Source: Hydractinia symbiolongicarpus (taxonomy: Eukaryota; Cnidaria; Hydrozoa; Anthoathecata; Hydractiniidae). From it: DNA of 64,000 bases. Of the stretch, positions 34,679 through 46,861 are shown piece after piece (position 1 is the stretch's first letter; each line of letters begins with the position of its first letter). The DNA lies in the NCBI RefSeq assembly GCF_029227915.1, contig NC_079883.1, positions 18,354,001 through 18,418,000 of the forward strand, in the 5' to 3' direction. The position numbers and the translations under genes were made by a program. Below the pieces are notes generated by a model. It saw only the letters and a program-made list of their open reading frames with translations, did not search any database and was not told the DNA's origin.

Positions 34679-37600
34679 TTATTTTGAACAATAACTTGAG
34701 TCATTAAGAAACTTGGAATCGCAATACTGTGCAGCTTTGTATAGTTCCTCGTACAAATTCAATTCGTCAATTCGATGAATAACAATCAAGTTTCTAACTG
34801 AGCGATGGGTTTCGCGGTCAACGTTTTCATTGTTATTTCGATATTTAACAAGAACTCGTCTAATTTTATCGTCTCGACCATAATCGACCGACTTGATCAT
34901 ACCAAATTGATAATTCGAACTTAACATTGATTCTTGTTTTAAAAATAAAACTACGTCGCCTTCTTGAACATCCACATCCGATCTGAACCATTTCGGATGA
35001 TCCATTAATTTGGGAACATGCGAAATTAACCAATTCTCATACCATGTATCGAATATCTTCTTATTCGTTCTCAGAATTTTATCGTAATCGTTAACTACTT
35101 TCATACTTCCAATCGGACTTCGTTCGTTATTTTGACCTAATCTTAAACGATTAGGGGTTATCAGATCCATGGCTTCAAAATTGGATTTGTTGTTTCCAAG
35201 AGCCAAAGGTAGGTTGTTAATACTGTTGGCGATGGACGATGCTATTGTTTCCCATTGAATAATCGACAATCTTGAATTATGTAAATTCTTCTCAAGTGAA
35301 ACTTTTATTTGACGAATCTTACGTTCGACTTTACCATGCATGCTATGAGCACCAACAGGGCATACTTTAAATTCGACTGCCTCGTTTTGATGAAGTTGAT
35401 ATTTAATGTTGACAAAATCCAATCGCATTGATTCGCAACCTTTCACTAACTGACTGCCTTCATCTGGAAGGAGTACTTTTGGATAACCGACTTCACATGC
35501 AAATCTTGTGAAGGCTTGTAGAAATGCAGAAGTGCTGTAATCTTCCATCACCTTGATATTAACCGTTGATGTTGTTGTACAGCAAAAAACTATCAACCAT
35601 ATTTTGACAGTGGTTCGTCGATGATGCATCGAGTATGAAAGAAATGGACCTGAAAGATCAAGCTGCGTAATATAAAACACAGGTGCAATAGTTAGATTGT
35701 GTTTTGATACAGGTCCCATTACCACTTCCAATGTCCTTTTCTCCAAGTACCTGCATCTTGCGCAAGCAGCTTTCACCTTTTTTACCAATGATCTTCCTTC
35801 AATGATGTAAATCTGCTTTAATACATATCTCCATGTTGTCTCGACCCCTGAATGACGTACAGTTTTGTCATGCCAGTGAATATCGTTTACAACACTGTAT
35901 GCTATCGGTGAATGTCGGTCGACCACTGGGACACAAAATGTTGTTGATGACAGGTCCTTCATAACTTTTGTTGCTTGTCCAACAATCGTAACTTCATCTG
36001 TCGGAAGAATCCTTCCAGAGTAAAGGAGAATTCCATCCTTTTCGTGACTGATTTTTTCATATTGATTTGACTTCAGGAATTGTTTAATTTCCATTGTTGC
36101 CTTCTTGTGGAAATAGTTTTCTGCGTCTTTTATCTCCACATCTGACAGCACAACGATATTTTTGATTTTTGATGATTGATTTGATGAAATCTTGTTTAAA
36201 TTTTTTATACGACAATTTCGTATAAATCTAAAAACAATGGCGAGGATTCTTACCACTACTTTCCAGCGATGTCTGTTGGGATCGATAAGGTATTTCGAAA
36301 ATTGATATCTGTCAGATATTTCTTTTGTGATGGTAGAATCAAGAGCTAGGTATGTGGTTTGTGGCTCTGGTTCGTATTTTGGTGGAGTTTCACGTTTAAT
36401 CAATTGAAGATTTTGGTTATTTAGAACAATTTCCTTAGCATCCATCATTGGAAAATTGGACTCTTCACCTCTCATCCACTCGAAACCTCTACACCAAACA
36501 GATTCAGTTAGAACATTGCTAATGGAAATACATCTTCGGGTACCAATATCTGCAATCATATCTTCTGATCTGACATATCTCCATTGATCAATAGATGTGA
36601 ATCTTTGAATTTCTATAACTCGATTTCTTACGTATTGCTTTAGAGCTCGATTTTCATTCGCTAACCAGTACAGGACAATTTGGCTATCTGTGAATTTGAT
36701 GGCTTTCTTGTGGATCTTATGAAGAGATCTTCTTACTACTTCACCACAATGTGTGTTGACAATAGCTGCGAATAACTCTGCTCGAGGCTGTGACATACCG
36801 TCTGGAATTAAGCGAGATTTTGCAAAAATGAGTTGAGAAGAAAATCCTTTACTTTTTCTTTTGAATCGAATGTAGATGGCAACACAAACCAGTGATTGGC
36901 TGGCATCTCCAAAATCTAATGTGGATGCGTCAAGGCTTTCCGCATCATCTGGAACAACTGCTCGTTGAAATCGGATGTTTTTTATTTCATCCATCATTTG
37001 AAAGTGTGATATCCAAATTGATCTCAAGGAATCGGGAATTATGTCATCCCAATCCAAGAAGCGTTTCACAAGTTCGTGCAGATCCATTTTCATCGTGGCA
37101 GTAATTGGAGTTAACATTCCTGAGATGTCAAAGATTTCTGCCACCTTCGATGCGCAATTCCGTCTGGTGAGTTGCTCTGGTATTTGTGTGATCTGCTTCA
37201 CTTTGCGACCACGTTGTTTCTTTGCAAAGTTAAGATCTTTGATATCGAGGGAAATTTCATCTACCTTTGGATACCAAAGAAGACCAGCCACACACAGCGT
37301 GAGTCCATCACTTGATAAATTTTCTTGTGGCTTCTTCCCAGATATTGTGACACCTTTGAGTGTGAATCCACCACGATTTAGAACTAGTTCCAGTTCATCT
37401 ACTCTTTGTAACGTTTGATCCATTGTTGGACAGCCTGACATACAGTCATCAACGTATATATCTTTGCAGACGGTTTCATATACCTCCGGGTATGGTTCTT
37501 GAAATAATTTGGCAGTTTCTCGTAGACCACGTTCTGCCTGATTTCCAGATGATTTTACACCATAGATGATTGTCTTGATAACTTTTTCCTCCGGCGGTTT

Positions 37601-40600
37601 ATTTGGATCTAACTGCTGTTGCCACAAGTATCGTTGATAGCACCAGTCCTCTTCACGAAGTTTGACAGCATTATACATTTTTTGTATATCTGTGTGGAAT
37701 CCAACTTTGTGTATTCTCCATCGAATGAAGATTTCGACAAGATTGTTCATGTTATTTCGACCTTTGGCAAGGATACTGTTAAGGCTGAATCCAGTTGATG
37801 TTGGTTGTGATGCATCGTATACAATGCGACATGGTGTTGTTGTTGAATTATCTTTCCATGCCACCCTCCAAGGAATGTAGTTTTTCATTTGATTTTTAGC
37901 AAGTGATGTTTGAATATTGGCTGGTAGATTTTTAACATATTCAACAAAACCAAGTGAGTGAAGTTTGGCCTCTGATTTTATAATTGATTCTTTATCTGCT
38001 TGATTTTTCTCCAATCGTTTCAGTTGTTGGAAGTATACGTTCAGAGCTTTGTGTCGATTCGGACTTAAATTGATACTTGGGTCTCGCATGAATGGAAGGT
38101 TAGCGATCGTAATGCAGTTCTTGATATCAACATGCACAGATTTATTAATAACCTCTTGTTCTATTTCCTCCTTGATTGACAACGATTCATTTTGGTCATG
38201 GTTTTTGCAAGTTGAACACGTACGACATTTGATGCATCTGTAATTTATTTCGCTCCCTGCAGCTTCCACTTGATTAAAAGATTTGATGTTTTTTGATACA
38301 AACGTGTGGTGATTATTCTCAAAGTCAAAGTTATTAACGTCATTAACTGAAATGTCAAATAAATCATTTTTATATCCTAACAGGGAAACATCTGGGTTTA
38401 CTTGATACCCATTCTTAAAAAGACAATGTTGATTTGATAGAAAGGATTTGCAATAAGATAAATGGTGATACCTTTCAATTTGGGTGAATACTTCATGCGG
38501 CCCTCCAATCACACCATAACTACCATCAGTATTTTTAAAATGTGATTTATAAATTGTTAACCCGGATGGCATCTGGTATACTGCTTCAGGAAAGTATCGT
38601 AGGTATTTCACTCCCAGCATGAAGTCTGTTTCTCCACCGACGAATGGTAACAAAGAAGGTAAGTTTCTTACATCATTTCCTGATTGACGGTATGATTCTT
38701 TAATATCAGACTCTACTCTTCCACCAAGTGGGTATTTTGGGAACGTTGCTGTTACTTGTTCCATGCATAATCCTGACATCACAGCATCTCCTCCATTAGC
38801 AAGTGGCAGTCTGACACTATATATTCCATGAGGTGTTTTTGTCGTGATACCTCCGACTCCACCAAGGGTTATCGGTCCAGTACACTCTTGAACTGCACGT
38901 TGCCCAAGCTTATGAACAGCATTGAGTCTGCTTATAAAATCACCACATCCTGTATCGTAGAACATCGAGTATTGGTGATTATCAATCTCGATTGTTTGTA
39001 GCATATAGATTGCTTTATTGTCTTCCTTTTCGTTGATTAACGTTGATTTATAGCTAGAGCTTTTGGTTGCTTCAACATGGTGTGACAATTTGATATCCTT
39101 TGCATAAGAAGGTAATTCAACTTGATATCGTCTCAAAATACATCTGGTTTTGTAGATGTCGAGTACGTCTTGATTTTCTTCGTTGTCCTTGTGTTCTTCA
39201 CACACAAGAATATGTTTCTTTCTTGGGTACTTATCATGCGAAGGATGCTTACAAATAAAGTCCCTTTGACAATGACCTTCTTTGTGTTTGCCTCTATTCA
39301 TTGTTGCACCTGGAAAAAGACACTGAAAACAGAGGCCTTTAGATCTCAGCACTGAAAATCGTTCAGCTGGTGACATATTGACAAAGCGTTCACAAACAAA
39401 ATACTGTACAATTTTTGTGCCTCCGGGACCATTGGTCATCACATGATCAGGTTGATTACAGATAAAACAAGAATTTGGTACCTCATTAAAATCGGTGAGA
39501 TCTTGATCATTCTTTCCAGTATAATGCGACTGTCGGTTACCATATTTTGATGGAACTTTTCTTGGTTCTAGTGTGGTATTTTGAAGTAGGGCTTTCTGTT
39601 GATAAACTTTGATTTCTTTTTCCAAGAATGTGATGAATTTATGCCACTTACTTTCTCCTACTGAATCATCATCACAACTAGCAGCCAACCACCTTGTCAC
39701 TCTGTTATCACCGATCAATTTATAGATCCTTTCCAGACCATCACCATAGAATAACTCATTTTCAATTCTGTGACACTTCGCTAAGTGTATCAGATCCTTC
39801 ATGATGTTGACAATGTGGCTAAGTCCTTCAACCACCTTTTCTGGATCCTTGTGCTTCAGTTCAGTTTTATTCAACTCTGCCAATTTCTTTGATAATAGCG
39901 TTTTCTGATCTCCATATGCATCTTTAAGTCTCCTCCAGATCTCATTGATATTAGTTACATTTCTCACCAGTGTCAACGCTGGGTGTTCTAAAAAATTATT
40001 CTTCAGAAGATCTGGTAGAACAGCATTAGGTGTGGATCTTAGGTACAATTTTTCGAAGTCAGTTTGAAATGTATATATATCACAAACACTGCCATAACCT
40101 TTAAATATAGGTAATTTTATATTCAAAGTTGATGAGTTAAACTTCTCCACTTTTGAAAGTTCCCTATCCTGATATTCCTGATCAAGGGTTTTGATGTAAC
40201 AGTTTTTGAGATCAACAAGTTTGTCATACCTTTTATTTAGATCATCTAAATTACCTTCATCCTTCCCTTTCGCGGTTTCGATCATTTCTTTAAAGGATTT
40301 TCTTAATGTTTCCATCTGGCTTAACTGCTCCGGCAAATCCTCTTTTCTCTTTTTGATTTCCTTATCATCCAAGGTGGACAGGGATGATGTGAAAGATTCC
40401 TGTAAATACGAAATTAACTGAATGATTTCATTGACAAGGAATTTCATTTTTCTTTCTGATGATTCTATGTCGCCAAGATTTTGTCTTTCTCGTAATCTCT
40501 GTCGACGCTCTCTCTTCATCATAACGAAACTCTTCATGCTTTCGATTTTGAGAGTATATGATTTACCATACGTTCCTTCGTAAAGTTCCTTTAAGTTTGC

Positions 40601-40936
40601 TGATAGCTCCCTGTGTTTTCGCCTATACTGGGTGCGTAAATTTTCCATTTGCTTGATATTCGAATCTATATCTTCAATTGATTCGCCATAATATCCTGAC
40701 TGGTTTTCATCCACAAAATCGTCAATGTCATCAGCTAGTATTGATTCATCGATTGATAGTTGAATAACTGGGTCTGAGTTTTTGCTGATACTAGTGTCTT
40801 CGGATGCCATTACTACAATTTTTCCATCTACTGGAGTATCTTGAACTTGAGAAGAAATTTGATTTATAGCTCCAGTAGCATGTAATGATTTGTAGTCAAT
40901 ACGAACTTTATCGGCGATCCTTTCACTACGCCTCAT
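34679..40936 (-). CDS. gag-pol: Gag-Pol polyprotein of BEL/Pao element, copy 2
   Basis: Intact 2085-codon frame from the ATG at 40936, with the same domain order as copy 1: gag with DUF1759-like region, knuckles, DTG protease, YVDD reverse transcriptase, RNase H, HHCC/DDE integrase, DUF5641-like tail. Differences at the protein level: residue 500 is M (I in copy 1), and residue 1241, just after the polymerase region, is Q where copies 1 and 3 have H. No catalytic residue is touched. As the sole frame of the element it would have to be processed by its own protease to give separate gag and pol products; that is family knowledge and not visible here. Confidence 0.96.
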   Translation of the reverse strand: MRRSERIADKVRIDYKSLHATGAINQISSQVQDTPVDGKIVVMASEDTSISKNSDPVIQLSIDESILADDIDDFVDENQSGYYGESIEDIDSNIKQMENLRTQYRRKHRELSANLKELYEGTYGKSYTLKIESMKSFVMMKRERRQRLRERQNLGDIESSERKMKFLVNEIIQLISYLQESFTSSLSTLDDKEIKKRKEDLPEQLSQMETLRKSFKEMIETAKGKDEGNLDDLNKRYDKLVDLKNCYIKTLDQEYQDRELSKVEKFNSSTLNIKLPIFKGYGSVCDIYTFQTDFEKLYLRSTPNAVLPDLLKNNFLEHPALTLVRNVTNINEIWRRLKDAYGDQKTLLSKKLAELNKTELKHKDPEKVVEGLSHIVNIMKDLIHLAKCHRIENELFYGDGLERIYKLIGDNRVTRWLAASCDDDSVGESKWHKFITFLEKEIKVYQQKALLQNTTLEPRKVPSKYGNRQSHYTGKNDQDLTDFNEVPNSCFICNQPDHVMTNGPGGTKIVQYFVCERFVNMSPAERFSVLRSKGLCFQCLFPGATMNRGKHKEGHCQRDFICKHPSHDKYPRKKHILVCEEHKDNEENQDVLDIYKTRCILRRYQVELPSYAKDIKLSHHVEATKSSSYKSTLINEKEDNKAIYMLQTIEIDNHQYSMFYDTGCGDFISRLNAVHKLGQRAVQECTGPITLGGVGGITTKTPHGIYSVRLPLANGGDAVMSGLCMEQVTATFPKYPLGGRVESDIKESYRQSGNDVRNLPSLLPFVGGETDFMLGVKYLRYFPEAVYQMPSGLTIYKSHFKNTDGSYGVIGGPHEVFTQIERYHHLSYCKSFLSNQHCLFKNGYQVNPDVSLLGYKNDLFDISVNDVNNFDFENNHHTFVSKNIKSFNQVEAAGSEINYRCIKCRTCSTCKNHDQNESLSIKEEIEQEVINKSVHVDIKNCITIANLPFMRDPSINLSPNRHKALNVYFQQLKRLEKNQADKESIIKSEAKLHSLGFVEYVKNLPANIQTSLAKNQMKNYIPWRVAWKDNSTTTPCRIVYDASQPTSTGFSLNSILAKGRNNMNNLVEIFIRWRIHKVGFHTDIQKMYNAVKLREEDWCYQRYLWQQQLDPNKPPEEKVIKTIIYGVKSSGNQAERGLRETAKLFQEPYPEVYETVCKDIYVDDCMSGCPTMDQTLQRVDELELVLNRGGFTLKGVTISGKKPQENLSSDGLTLCVAGLLWYPKVDEISLDIKDLNFAKKQRGRKVKQITQIPEQLTRRNCASKVAEIFDISGMLTPITATMKMDLHELVKRFLDWDDIIPDSLRSIWISHFQMMDEIKNIRFQRAVVPDDAESLDASTLDFGDASQSLVCVAIYIRFKRKSKGFSSQLIFAKSRLIPDGMSQPRAELFAAIVNTHCGEVVRRSLHKIHKKAIKFTDSQIVLYWLANENRALKQYVRNRVIEIQRFTSIDQWRYVRSEDMIADIGTRRCISISNVLTESVWCRGFEWMRGEESNFPMMDAKEIVLNNQNLQLIKRETPPKYEPEPQTTYLALDSTITKEISDRYQFSKYLIDPNRHRWKVVVRILAIVFRFIRNCRIKNLNKISSNQSSKIKNIVVLSDVEIKDAENYFHKKATMEIKQFLKSNQYEKISHEKDGILLYSGRILPTDEVTIVGQATKVMKDLSSTTFCVPVVDRHSPIAYSVVNDIHWHDKTVRHSGVETTWRYVLKQIYIIEGRSLVKKVKAACARCRYLEKRTLEVVMGPVSKHNLTIAPVFYITQLDLSGPFLSYSMHHRRTTVKIWLIVFCCTTTSTVNIKVMEDYSTSAFLQAFTRFACEVGYPKVLLPDEGSQLVKGCESMRLDFVNIKYQLHQNEAVEFKVCPVGAHSMHGKVERKIRQIKVSLEKNLHNSRLSIIQWETIASSIANSINNLPLALGNNKSNFEAMDLITPNRLRLGQNNERSPIGSMKVVNDYDKILRTNKKIFDTWYENWLISHVPKLMDHPKWFRSDVDVQEGDVVLFLKQESMLSSNYQFGMIKSVDYGRDDKIRRVLVKYRNNNENVDRETHRSVRNLIVIHRIDELNLYEELYKAAQYCDSKFLNDSSYCSK

Positions 40937-40962
40937 TAACAAACAATCGCCTGCTGTTTGAA
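40937..40962 (-). other. Leader of copy 2, no canonical primer binding site
   Basis: The 26 bases between 5' LTR and ATG are the same as in copy 1, starting TTCAAACAGC on the sense strand and lacking TGG. Confidence 0.6.
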
Positions 40963-41512
40963 TGTAGGGTTAACCAAAAAAAAGACAAGTTTCGCTCACA
41001 CTCTTGATGCTTGTAACGACGTGTTCAAACTACAATATATAAGAAAAATGTATCTAGTGAATATTCAAAAAAATGACTAAGGAAATATAACAAATATTAT
41101 AAACTATATAATGCTTACCAGCTTGCCAAGTGTGAGAGCTTTGAGAAATAAACTTGATTAGAATTTAAATAGACTTGCTGAAAAAAAATTGAATTTGTGA
41201 AAGATTATTTAAACTTTTCTTGACATTGAAAAAGATGTGATCACCTCAGTGACTTCAAGTGAACAAGTGAACTGAAAAATCTGCTTTTAAATAAGTAAAT
41301 ATAAATTCCCTATAGAGTATACTTTACAATTAAATTTTATAACATTGCACAAATTGACATTTAATTAACACAAGGACACAAACAGGTGATTAAATTTTTA
41401 CACTAAATACACTTGGGTAACTACACTTGACAACACAATAGTTAAATAAATTACAGAACAAACATGGCAGACAAAACATAAAGACAAATTTTAACATAGA
41501 GCTGACTCAACA
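40963..41512 (-). repeat. 5' LTR of copy 2 (550 bp)
   Basis: Same as the 5' LTR of copy 1 (GAGAAAT form, eight A), apart from the private AAATAAGTAAAT at about 41290. Confidence 0.95.
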
Positions 41513-41517
41513 TAGAC
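41513..41517. repeat. Target site duplication TAGAC, right side of copy 2
   Basis: Partner of 34096-34100. Confidence 0.93.
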
Positions 41518-44500
41518 CAATGGTAACCTGCGCAGGCACGTGGAACAACGTGATTTATGTATACCGACTTTATTAAGCCGCAAAAGGCCATATTACAGCC
41601 TTTAGGGGCCTGTACACGTGGTTGACGGTGTTGTAAAGCCATGGCGCTATGGAAAACAACTTGGGACATCCTAGTCCATTGAGAGTGGAAGGGTAAGACC
41701 AATGATAATGATGAGACCAATAGAAACCTGCGCAGGCAAGTGGAAAAACGCGAATTGGGTGTACGGCCTTTGTTAGGCTGCAAAAGGCCATGCTATAGCC
41801 GTTAGAGGCCTGTACACGTGGCTGACTGTGTTATAAAGCCGTGGCGCAATGGAAAACCACTTGGCACGTCGTAGTCCATTGAGAGTGGAAGGATTACTCC
41901 AATGCTAACCTGTGCAGGCACGTGCAACCACGTGATATACGTGTAAGGCCTTTATTAGGCTGCAAGAGGCCATATTACTGTCGTTAGACGCATGTACTTG
42001 TAGTTAACGGTGTTATAACGCCATGGCGCAACGGAAAACGACTTGTGACGTCGTAGTCCATTGAGAATGGAAGAATTAGACCAATGGTAACGGGCGCAGG
42101 CACGTGGAACAACGTGATTTATGTATACGGACTTTATTAGGCCGCAAAAGGCTATATTACAGCCTTTAGAGACCTGTACACGTGGTTGACGGTGTTATAA
42201 AGCTGTGGCGCAATTGCAAACAACTTGGAACGTCGTAGTCTATTGAGAGTACATGGACTAGTCCGATCGTAACTTGCGCAGGCACGTGGATCTACGTGAT
42301 TCATGTGTACGGCCTCTATTAGGCAGCAAAAGGCCATGCTATAGACTTTAGAGGACTGTACACGTGGCTGACTGTGTTATAAAGCCGTGTCGCAATGGAA
42401 AACGACTTGGGACGTCGTAGTCCATTGAGAGTGGAAGGATTAGACCAATGGTAACCTGCGCAGGCACGTGGAACAACGTGATTTATGTATACCGACTTTA
42501 TTAAGCGGCAAAAGGTCATATTACAGCCTTTTGGGGCCTGTACACGTGGTTGACGGTGTTGTAAAGCCGTGGCGCTATGGAAAACAACTTGGGACATCAT
42601 AGTCGATTGAGAGTGGAAGGATTACACCAATGCTGACCTGTGCAGGCACGTGCAACCACGTGATATACGTGTAAGGCCTTTAATAGGCTGCAAGAGGCCA
42701 TATTGCAGTCGTTAGACGCATGTACTCGTAGTTAACGGTGTTATAACGCCATGGCGCAATGGAAAACGATTTGGGACGTCGTAGTCCATTGAGAGTGGAA
42801 GGATTAGAGCAATGGTAACCTGCGCAGGCACGTGGAACAACGTGATTTATGTATACCGACTTTATTAAGCCGCAAAAGGCCATATTACAGCCTTTAGGGG
42901 CCTGTACACGTGGTTGACGGTGTTGTAAAGCCGTGGCGCTATGGAAAACAACTTGGGACATCATAGTCCATTGAGAGTGGAAGGATAAGACCAATGATAA
43001 CCTGCGCAGGCACGTGCAATCACGTCATATACGTGTAAGGCTTTTATTAGGCTACAAGAGGCTATATTACAGACCTTAGGGGCCTGTACACGTGGCTGAC
43101 GGTGTTATAAAGCCATGGCGCAATGGAAAACCACTTGGGACGTCGTAGTCCATTGAGAGTGGAAGGATTAGACCAATGGTAATCTACACAGGCACGTGCA
43201 ACCACTTGATATACGTGTAAGGTCTTTATTAGGCTGCAAGAGGCCATATTACAGTCGTTAGACGCATCTACTTGTAGTTAACGGTGTTATAACGCCATGG
43301 CGCAACGGCAAACAACTTGGAACGTCGTAGTCCATTGAGAGTGGAAGGATTAGACGAATAGTAACCTGCGCAGGCACGTGGAACAACGCGAATTGGGTGT
43401 ATGGCCTTTATTAGGCTGCAAAAGGTCATATTACAGCCTTTAGAGACCTGTACACGTGGTTGACGGTGTTATAAAGCTGTGGCGCAATTTCAAACAACTT
43501 GGGACGTCTTAGTCCATTGAGAGTGGAAGGATTAGACCAATGGTTACCTGCGCAGGCACGTGGAACAACGTGATTTATGTATACGGACTTTATTAGGCCG
43601 CAAAAGGCCATATTACAGCCTTTAGGGGCCTGTACACGTGGCTGACGCTGTTATAAAGCCATGGCGCAATGGTAATCGACTTGGGACGTCGTAGTCCATT
43701 GAGAATGGAAGAATTAGACCAATGGTAACCGGCGCAGGCACGTGGAACAACGTGATTTATGTATACGGACTTTATTAGGCCGCAAAAGGCTATATTACAG
43801 CCTTTAGAGACCTGTACACGTGGTTGACGGTGTTATAAAGCTGTGGCGCAATTGCAAACAACTTGGGACGTCGTAGTCTATTGAGAGTACATGGACTAGT
43901 CCGATCGTAACTTGTGCAGGCACGTGGATCTACGTGATTCATGTGTACGGCCTCTATTAGGCAGCAAAAGGCCATGCTATAGACTTTAGAGGCCTGTACA
44001 CGTGGCTGACTGTGTTATAAAGCCGTGTCGCAATGGAAAACCACTAGGGACGTTGTAGTCCATTGAGAGTGGAAGAATTACACCAATGCTGACCTGTGCA
44101 GGCACGTGCAACCACGTGATATACGTGTAAGGCCTTTAATAGGCTGCAAGAGGCCATGCTATAGCCGTTAGAGGCCTGTACACGTGGCTGACTGTGTTAT
44201 AAAGCCGTGGCGCAATGGAAAACCAATTGGGACGTCGTAGTCCATTGAGAGTGGAAGGATTACTCCAATGCTAACCTGCGCAGGCACGTGCAACCACGTG
44301 ATATACGTGTAAGGCCTTTATTAGTGTACAAGAGGCTATATTACAGCCCTTAGGGCTTGTACGTGTGGCTGACGCTGTTGTAAAGCCACGGCGCTATGGA
44401 AAACTACTTGGGACGTCGTAGTTCATTGAGAGGGGAAGGATTAGACCAATGCTAACATGTGCAGGCACGTGCAATCACTTGATATACTTGTAAGGTCTTC

Positions 44501-46861
44501 ATTAGGCTACAAGAAGCCATATTACAGTCGTTAGACGCATGTACTTGTAGTTAACGGTGTTATAACGCCATGGCGCAATGGAAAACGACTTGTGACGTCG
44601 TAGTCCATTGAGAGTACATGGACTAGTCCGATCGTAACTTGGGCAGGCACGTGGAACTACGTGATTTATGTGTGCGGCCTCTGTTAGGCAGCAAAAGGCC
44701 ATACTATAGCCTTTAGAGGCCTGTACACGTGGCTGACTGTGTTATAAAGCCATGGCGCAATGGAAAACCACTTGGGACGTCGTAGTGCATTGAGAGTGGA
44801 AGGATTACACCAATGCTAACCTGTGCAGGCACGTGCAACCACTTGATATACGTGTAAGGTCTTTATTAGGCTGCAAGAGGCCATACTGCAGTCGTTAGAC
44901 GCATGTACTCGTAGTTAACGGTGTTATAACGCCATGGCGCAATGGAAAACGACTTGTGACGTCGTAGTCCATTGAGAGTGGAAGGATTAGACCAATGGTA
45001 ACCTGCGCAGGCACGTGGAACAACGTGATTTATGTATACGGACTTTATTAGGCCGCAAAAGGCCATATTACAGCCTTTAGGGGCCTGTACACGTGTTTGA
45101 CGGTGTTGTAAAGCCGTGGCGCTATGGAAAACAACTTGGGACTTCGTAGTCCTTTGAGAGTGGAAGGATAAGACCAATGATAACCTGCGCAGGCACGCGC
45201 AACCACGTGATATACGTGTAAGGCCTTTATTAGTGTACAAGAGGCTATATTACAGTCCTTAGGGCTTGTACGTGTGGCTGACGCTGTTGTAAAGCCATGG
45301 CGCTATGGAAAACTACTTGGGACGTCGTAGTTCATTGAGAGGGGAAGGATTAGACCAAAGCTAACCTGTGCAGGCACGTGCAACCACTTGATATACGTGT
45401 AAGGTCTTTATTAGTCTACAAGAAGCCATATTACATTCGTTAGACGCATGTACTCGTAGTTAACGGTGTTATAACGCCATGGCGCAATGGAAAACGACTT
45501 GTGACGTCGTAGTCCATTGAGAGTACATGGACTAGTCCGATCGTAACTTGGGCAGGCACGTGGAACTACGGGATTTATGTGTGCCGCCTCTGTTAGGCAG
45601 CAAAATGCCATACTATATAGCCTTTAGAGGCCTGTACACGTGGCTGACTGTGTTATAAAGCCATGGCGCAATGGAAAACCACTTGGGACGTCGTAGTCCT
45701 TTGAGAGTGGAAGGATAAGAACAATGATAACCTGCGCAGGCACGTGCAACCACGTAATATACGTGTAAGGCCTTCATTAGTGTACAAGAGGCTATATTAC
45801 AGCCTTTAGGGGCTTGTACGTGTGGCTGACGCTGTTATAAAGCCATGGCGCAATGGAAAACTACTTGGGACGTCGTAGTTCATTGAGAGTAGAAGGAGAA
45901 GACCAATGGTACCCTGCGCAGGCACGTGCAACCACGTGATATATGTGTAAGGCCTTTATTAGGCTGCAAAAGGCCATATTACAGTCGTTAGACGCATGTA
46001 CCCGTAGTTAACGGTTTTATAACGCCATGGCACAATGGAAAACAACTTGGGACGTCGTAGTTCATTGAGAGTGGAAAGATAAGACCAATGGTAACCTGCG
46101 CAGGCACGTGCAACCACGTGATATACGTGTAAGGCCTTTATTAGGGTACAAGAGGCTATATTGCAGCCTTTAGGGGCCTGTACACGTGTTTGACGGTGTT
46201 GTAAGGCCGTGGCGCTATGGAAAACAACTTGGGACTTCGTAGTCCTTTGAGAGTGGAAGGATAAGTCCAATGATAAACTGCGCAGGCACGTGCAACCACG
46301 TGATATACGTGTAAGGCCTTTATTAGGGTACAAGAGGCTATATTACAGCCCTTAGGGCTTGTACGTGTGGCTGACGCTGTTGTAAAGCCATGGCGCTATG
46401 GAAAACTACTTGGGACGTTGTAGTTCATTGAGAGGGGAAGGATTAGACCAATGCTAACATGTGCAGGCACGTGCAACCACTTGATATACGTGTAAGGTCT
46501 TTATTAGGCTACAAGAAGCCATATTACAGTCGTTAGACGCATGTACTTGTAGTTAACGGTGTTATAACGCCATGGCGCAATGGAAAACGACTTGTGACGT
46601 CGTAGTCCATTGAGAGTACATGGACTAGTCCGATCGTAACTTGGGCAGGCACGTGGAACTACGTGATTTATGTGTGCGGCCTCTGTTAGGCAGCAAAAGG
46701 CCATACTATAGCCTTTAGAGGCCTGTACACGTGGCTGACTGTGTTATAAAGCCATGGCGCAATGGAAAACCACTTGGGACGTCGTAGTGCATTGAGAGTG
46801 GAAGGATTACACCAATGCTAACCTGTGCAGGCACGTGCAACCACTTGATATACGTGTAAGG
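41513..46861. repeat. Right-flank block R, copy 2
   Basis: Matches 19064-24411 at offset 22449-22450, including the irregular double AGACCAAT monomer near 41690-41717. It ends inside the 16-base box at 46846-46861, after which the sequence switches to block L. Confidence 0.9.

Larger units (their letters stand above)
34101..41512 (-). mobile_element. BEL/Pao LTR retrotransposon, copy 2 (full length)
   Basis: Copy of the element at 11652-19063, exactly 22449 bp further along and of identical length, with both LTRs, leader, intact gag-pol and polypurine tract. Private differences are few, for example GTAAAT in the right LTR near 41295 where the other copies have ATAAAT, and a synonymous-looking TACTAC at about 36736. 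Shared flanks show it arose by duplication of the chromosomal segment and not by retrotransposition. Confidence 0.97.
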
